Assembly (NCBI RefSeq): GCF_032884065.1
Contig: NC_088865.1
Span: 46,402,185-46,466,184, forward strand
Direction of reading: 5' to 3'
DNA: 64,000 bases
DNA from: Artemia franciscana
Lineage: Eukaryota > Arthropoda > Branchiopoda > Anostraca > Artemiidae
Made by a program: the position numbers and the translations under genes. Within the stretch, counting starts at the first letter, position 1, and every line of letters begins with the position of its first letter. The notes beneath the pieces were generated by a model that was not told where the DNA came from, did no database searches, and saw only the letters and a list, made by a program, of their open reading frames with translations. Shown here piece by piece: positions 59,401 through 64,000 of the stretch.

Positions 59401-60442
59401 TGTTTTACTGTTTTTCTTGTGTTTTAATAATACTTGTAAATATTTTTTATTATTAAAATTTGTATGTACAAAATCCTTCATTCTTTAAATTTCCTCTTCC
59501 AGGATAAAACTTCAATACGTAGTCGCTTATGCAAAAAACTATCTAAAGCCGATGCTATGTGACCTCTCACTGATTCAATAGCTAACTTAACCTGTCTAGA
59601 AACCTTAGAAAATTAATGACACTTTAACAGACAGGTGGATCTAATAGAACAGAAATCAATAGCATTGGGATGCTTGTGTGCTCTCATGTGGAAAAGGGTT
59701 GGAAACAGGCGAAGAATTTAATCGTTCTAGTAGGCAGGACAGGGGATTCTCCTTACATGTTATAGGTTATCACATAGAAATTATTCTTTGAATATTAACT
59801 TTAAAAACACTTTCATAGAATTTTCCACGGTAACGCGAGCTCAATTCCATCTGTCTAGTGCCGCATTCCATTGAGGGGGAGTCCCTTTCGAATCCTAATT
59901 TAGACAAAAATCCTTTGATTATGAAGGACCCTGGAAAAAACACTTGGAAGAAAAAATGCCTTGAAAGAAGATCAAATCTTGAATAAAATATACCTTGAGA
60001 GGAAAGAATACCTTGAATGAAAATGAAATCCTGAAGAAAAATGAAATCCTAAAGAAAAAATGTCTCAAAGAATTATGTAACAACCCACGTGTTCATCGTC
60101 ATTGCACAGGACCCAACGTGTGTGCTGCCATTACGTAACATTCCGCGTGTGTGCTGCCATTTGTAACACCCATGAGTGCTCCGTCCAATTACACCAAGCC
60201 CTATTACGTAATAACCAAAAGGAAACAAAACCTATTAACAACCAAAGAAAAAAACAGTCCCGATGATGTAACAGACACTTTCATCCTGAAAAAATATACA
60301 CTAGGACTTAGGTGTACTATACCTTTACAGATGCACTATAATATTGCGTACCCAGGTGTACGTAATAGTGTCTTGAGTGTCTAGAAGATTTATTTGTACA
60401 TCCCCTATGAGGCTTCCAGAATAGATTGATCCATCACTACTT
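59401..60442. other. No gene; degenerate short repeats
   Basis: 59930-60070 has loose repeats of a GAA(A)GAAAATGAAATCCT theme, and 60085-60175 has CGTGTGTGCTGCCATT twice. An open frame at 60151-60384 has no support. Confidence 0.4.
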
Positions 60443-60892
60443 TCAGGGTTCTTCGTAAATAGTCGCATATCTTGTCTTCATTGTGGAAAAGGAGATAAGC
60501 TTGAAAAGGCAAGCCTCCGAAAACGATGTAAACTCATAAGATGCCAAAGATTTTTTTGTTAAAGTTTTACAACTACCCTTTGTGGCAAGATGCTGCTTTC
60601 TAGCTTTTGCCTTTCTAGGGCTATATCTAACATTTGTCAAAGCCTGTATACAAAGACCCAATATTTTTTTGGTTGGTGTTTTCTGTTTTGTAGATAAGGA
60701 CTTTCTCTTTTGACTCATATTCCTCCCAAAAATAGGAACAGACGTAAAAGTGGGAGAATCAGCTTGAAAACATTCTGAAGAAGGTGTAATTTCATTAATG
60801 ATTGCATCTCTCAATAGCATTTTAGTAATGTCAGCTAAAACACATTTGTTTGGTAGAAATTCCTTCCAAAGTTTTTCGCGTAGAATCTTCAC
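60443..60892 (-). CDS. Hypothetical basic protein, possibly part of the Polinton-like remnant
   Basis: An open run of 149 codons with a hydrophobic/amphipathic start (KILREKLWKEFLPNKCVLAD) and a strongly basic, Ser/Thr-rich middle (SQKRKSLSTKQKTPTKKILG). I do not recognise it. It is on the same strand as the integrase and neighbour gene further right, about 1.2 kb from the latter, with the dispersed repeat (61415-61830) between. It could be a capsid-associated gene of the same element or chance. Confidence 0.25.
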   Translation of the reverse strand: MKILREKLWKEFLPNKCVLADITKMLLRDAIINEITPSSECFQADSPTFTSVPIFGRNMSQKRKSLSTKQKTPTKKILGLCIQALTNVRYSPRKAKARKQHLATKGSCKTLTKKSLASYEFTSFSEACLFKLISFSTMKTRYATIYEEP

Positions 60893-61414
60893 AAGATTAA
60901 GCAGACATAGAGGATAATTGCCACCAAAAGAACATTTTCTAGAAGGTTGAGAAGGATCACCTTGACTGCTGTAACTTCATAAATAACCTTGTACGGAAAT
61001 TTTATTTCAAGTGGGTCCTTCATTTTAACTTTACATGTATCATTCAGGCGGTAAGAGATTTTTCACCTTACCACTTACATCTTCCAAACCAGTTTCATTT
61101 TTGACAACGCTTAGACTACTGGACAATAGAGGATACCATCCCGAGTCAACCTTTCTGTATGGTACTTTGTACTCACAGGGATCACTACTGAAAGTAATAA
61201 GAAGGCTGCAAGCCTTTGGAATCATATCCTGTAGGCTAAATTTGAATCAGATCGCTATTCTGTTGGACATCCGGTGATCTGGACATCTTGCGAAAATGTG
61301 AGGCTAGGAGGAGATTAGTTCAGTAGCTGGGTTTTGTCTCTTTGAAATAATCTAAAGAGTACTGTCATTGAGTTGTTTTTTGGCTGAAAGAATCCAAGGG
61401 AAAGCAATTCTAGA
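60893..61414. other. Possible further debris on the minus strand
   Basis: 61040-61225 (minus) is open for 61 codons and a second run (KDPLEIKFPYKVIYEVTAVK) lies between it and 60892. Neither is identified. Confidence 0.25.
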
Positions 61415-61830
61415 TGATGATTTTCTGGAGTTATCTCTCCAAAAGAAAATATTTTCTCAAAGAATGCTTAACAATAAAATGTTTGTAGAATTACATGAAA
61501 CTTTTACGTCGTTTCTCAGATGCATTTACTCAATTTATTAATATATTAGTTGCAACAAAACAAAATGATGTTGTGATTATGCTTCTAACCACTACCTAGA
61601 CGGGCATTTTGCAAGGCAACAATAAATAAGTTGAAGATCTTGTCTTAACAAGTTTGGTGACGTCACTAGATTACTCCTCTTGCTCGTAGAAGACTTTCCA
61701 TTTATTGATTACGATTCAATTTCTTTTTAGTAGTGAGATAGTCAAGATTTAAACTATTTTATACATGTCCATAATGATTGTATACATTGAGCAGCTGGTC
61801 ATCCTGTGAGAATTATCCTATTATTTATGA
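61415..61830 (+). repeat. Dispersed repeat, copy 2 (partner 31080-31570)
   Basis: Same block order and orientation as copy 1, with several indels. It sits between the unidentified basic ORF and the Polinton-like genes. Confidence 0.65.
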
Positions 61831-62094
61831 GTATAATATAAAGTTTGGATTATGCAACTCATGTAAGTTGCATAGAGGATAAACAGTGTAAATTAAAGAC
61901 TGTAATTCCTGTCTTGAAGAAGTTTGTGATTCCCACACTTGAGGTTTACTATGCTCCAATTGTCACAATGATAACTGTTATCAATGGGAAAATACTTACC
62001 CTTTTCGTGCAAAAACGCAAAAGAGGGGAACATTGATATTACCAACCCTCGACGTCTGAACATAGAATACAAAAGGAAATATACCAACGTGTGA

Positions 62095-62650
62095 TTAGAA
62101 ATCGGGAGGATAGTCTACAAAAATAACGCGTTCCATACAACTGATGCTTCCGACAGTTTTACCCTCGATAATATCCCGTTTAAAACCAAGATTATCTCTC
62201 AGATTATCGTTGAGTTCAATCATTTCGTTCTCAATGGGAGATCTAATGTAAATTCTCCTCTGTTCCTTTGAATTGTTACGGTGAAATGCACCAGTTTTAC
62301 AAGCGGAGATTCTTCTATTGACTTGACAGCACGACACAAATCAGTCATACTACCATATTCCTTGTATGGTAATATGATTAATGGATATTTACCGAAGTTC
62401 ATTGATTCTATTCATTCTTCCTTAACGAGTGGCCAATCATGAGATCTTACTTTTATATCATATGTAAAATCCTTTCTCAGGATATCATATGTATTTTTAA
62501 GAATACAATCAACAAGAGCATCTTCATACCTTCCCTAGAATTTGACGGCGGGGGAGAGTTTAGTCTATAATCTCTTGCCTTGTTCAAATCATCATAGAGT
62601 TTGTCAGAGACATTGGACAGGAATGTCACATAGAAATTATTAGGCATTGT
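62095..62650 (-). pseudogene. Polinton/Maverick-type neighbour gene, decayed
   Basis: Starts at about 62647 with MPNNFYVTFLSNVSDKLYDD. It continues through frameshifts to a segment YDILRKDFTYDIKVRSHDWP, then MNFGKYPLIILPYKEYGSMT and ENEMIELNDNLRDNLGFKR. The N-terminal FYVTLPSN-type phrase and the L-D-L-GF phrase are what I recall from a gene of unknown function that accompanies the integrase in Polinton/Maverick elements. At least two frameshifts and a stop. The assignment depends on the adjacent integrase. Confidence 0.5.
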
Positions 62651-62734
62651 CTAAGTCTTCAGCGGCAATCCAAGAATCAAAATCAGAGTTGTATCCTAGT
62701 CAAGGAACAAGCAAATGTCTCCTACCATACCATT

Positions 62735-63480
62735 GCGAGTACGGCTCTTTAACATCTTTTCAATTTGATACATTCCTGTGTTTTAACTTTTTGTATTTTA
62801 TACTCGTTAAAACCCCTAGAATCTAGTCATCTTTCATATTACGAAGAACGTATTTTAAAGGTTTAGTGGCTAAGGCTTTTGACACCTTAAAAAGTTCAAT
62901 GGACCACAAATAATTCCCTTTCAAAAATACTACTTGAACGAATAATTCAAACTAAACCACCAACACTAAATTTATTCTTCACAACCTTTTCATTGAAATA
63001 TTGTTTAAAAGAAATGTCAAGTGTATTGATCTTGTGATGAACTTCAAGTGACTTATGATTGGACAAGGATTGATGAGGATGTTGATTATAAGTCAACATG
63101 AGATTACCTAAAGCTTAAATAAAACAGCAGTATTTTTCAATGTACAATATATCGATATTAAAAGTCGAATTGTTCTTATCAAGCGTTCAGCCCACGCTCC
63201 CTTTATAGAATTATGACTATGATAGTGTATTGTATTATATTTCAATAAAATCTTTTTTACGTGTTGATTAACAAATTTACTACCCCGATCTTTTAAAATT
63301 TTCCTATAAGAATCTTGTTCAAAGATAGATTCAAGAGCTCTAACAACATCATCACCTCTCATTAAACGCAATGGAACAGCATATACAAAGCAACTAAAAA
63401 ATGATTGCCAGTAAAATATACTTGTATAGGTTATTGAGATGTTTTTCAATCTTGTCTAGAGACGAGATTATGAGATTACG
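62735..63480 (-). pseudogene. Retroviral-type integrase of a Polinton/Maverick-like element, decayed
   Basis: The core is readable: KHLNNLYKYILLAI, then after a frameshift YAVPLRLMRGDDVVRALESI, then KDRGSKFVNQHVKKILLKYN with the second catalytic Asp in KDRG, and AWAERLIRTIR with the catalytic Glu 34 residues later. The C-terminal tail follows (YNQHPHQSLSNHKSLEVHHK, NKFSVGG), matching the usual integrase end, and then decays with stops (near 62735-62960). The form (DRG-x-FVN, HYHSHN-x-K) is that of cellular integrases found in Polintons. Several frameshifts; non-functional. Confidence 0.7.
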
Positions 63481-64000
63481 GGTCGAATATAGGCTATTGT
63501 GATTTCTTTCAATCTTGTTTTGTTTGGTACTTTTAAAGCTTCAGAGCTTTCAGAATTTTGAACTTGATCGATGACATTTGCTTTGAGCAGCCTTTCATGG
63601 TATGGTTTATGCTTGTTGAAACGTCGAAGGGTACTTTGAAGCAAAATAAATTTTTCATCATCGATTATTGTTTCATTGTTAATAAAATTTTCACAATTAT
63701 CTTCAAATGCTTCTCCAGTCAAGGAACGAGTTCAATTTGCGTCGTGGTTTAGCCATCTAGAGAATAGTGTTAACAAGTTCCAAGGCTATTGGCAGGAACA
63801 ATGAAAAATAAAAGCCATCCGCTTGAACAAGTCGTTTTCTTTTAAAATCTCTTCCTATCTTTTTGCACCCGAGGGTACTTACAATTGAACACTGATGCTT
63901 TATTTGTTGCCCTACTACTTCTGGCAGTAGAAAATTACCTTCAGTTAAATTGAATGAAGCTCAGATAGGAGATTAATGAAATCATTGTCAATACCTTGTT
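63481..64000. other. Upstream of the integrase; possible element continuation
   Basis: 63468-63722 (minus) is open for 84 codons (TLRRFNKHKPYHERLLKANV) and may be the integrase N-terminal region or a neighbouring gene; not identified. The element probably continues beyond the window. Confidence 0.35.

Noticed and set aside
60151-60384. 77-codon ORF near the basic minus-strand ORF
   Set aside because: No family resemblance and low-complexity surroundings.

Overview
The window looks like a repeat-rich, AT-rich stretch of an animal genome, most likely an invertebrate and probably an arthropod. It has no operons, very few coding exons, exon edges with GT/AG signals, and decayed copies of RTE, CR1/jockey-like, Penelope-like and Polinton/Maverick-like elements, plus tRNA-derived SINEs. 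The dominant repeat family reminds me of crustacean (brine-shrimp-like) sequence, but that is recollection and the sequence does not prove it.

Layout. 1-2569 holds nothing I recognise. 2570-8823 is one old RTE-type LINE on the plus strand, split by two later insertions (3011-5306 and 6036-7787). From about 5.6 kb to 29.9 kb runs the left arm of a very large inverted duplication; the right arm is 36.43-56.09 kb. The 6.5-kb spacer between the arms (29.91-36.43 kb) is mostly a CR1/jockey-like LINE on the minus strand with an internal tandem duplication. 56.1-64 kb lies outside the palindrome. It carries a full-length SINE with target-site duplications, a Penelope-like GIY-YIG/RT remnant, a satellite-like tandem array and, at the end, a decayed Polinton-type integrase with a neighbouring Polinton-type gene.

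Host genes. The one gene fragment I recognise is a single exon of an SLC26/SulP anion transporter (SLC26A11-like). It is intact in the right arm (47951-48178, +) and frameshifted by one base in the left arm (15647-15873, -). A second, unnamed candidate exon pair lies on the opposite strand nearby; it is again open in the right arm and broken in the left. The right arm therefore looks like the copy under constraint.

Main signal. Three sequence families (called here R1, R2 and R3) share one architecture: an A-rich 5' end near a CTAGTTTT motif, a shared internal motif AAAACGWACAGRAATTA, often a long 5' foldback, and a short strong hairpin at the 3' end followed by TGA. Where they can be read, junctions fit insertion between host A and host T without target duplication. 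That resembles non-autonomous Helitron/Helentron-type rolling-circle elements, but with non-canonical termini and a large 5' foldback whose two arms match each other within a copy better than they match other copies. Because the arms are diverged duplicates, several insertions have their empty site in the other arm of the same window, so insertions can be polarised and dated relative to the duplication. No autonomous Rep/helicase partner is present.
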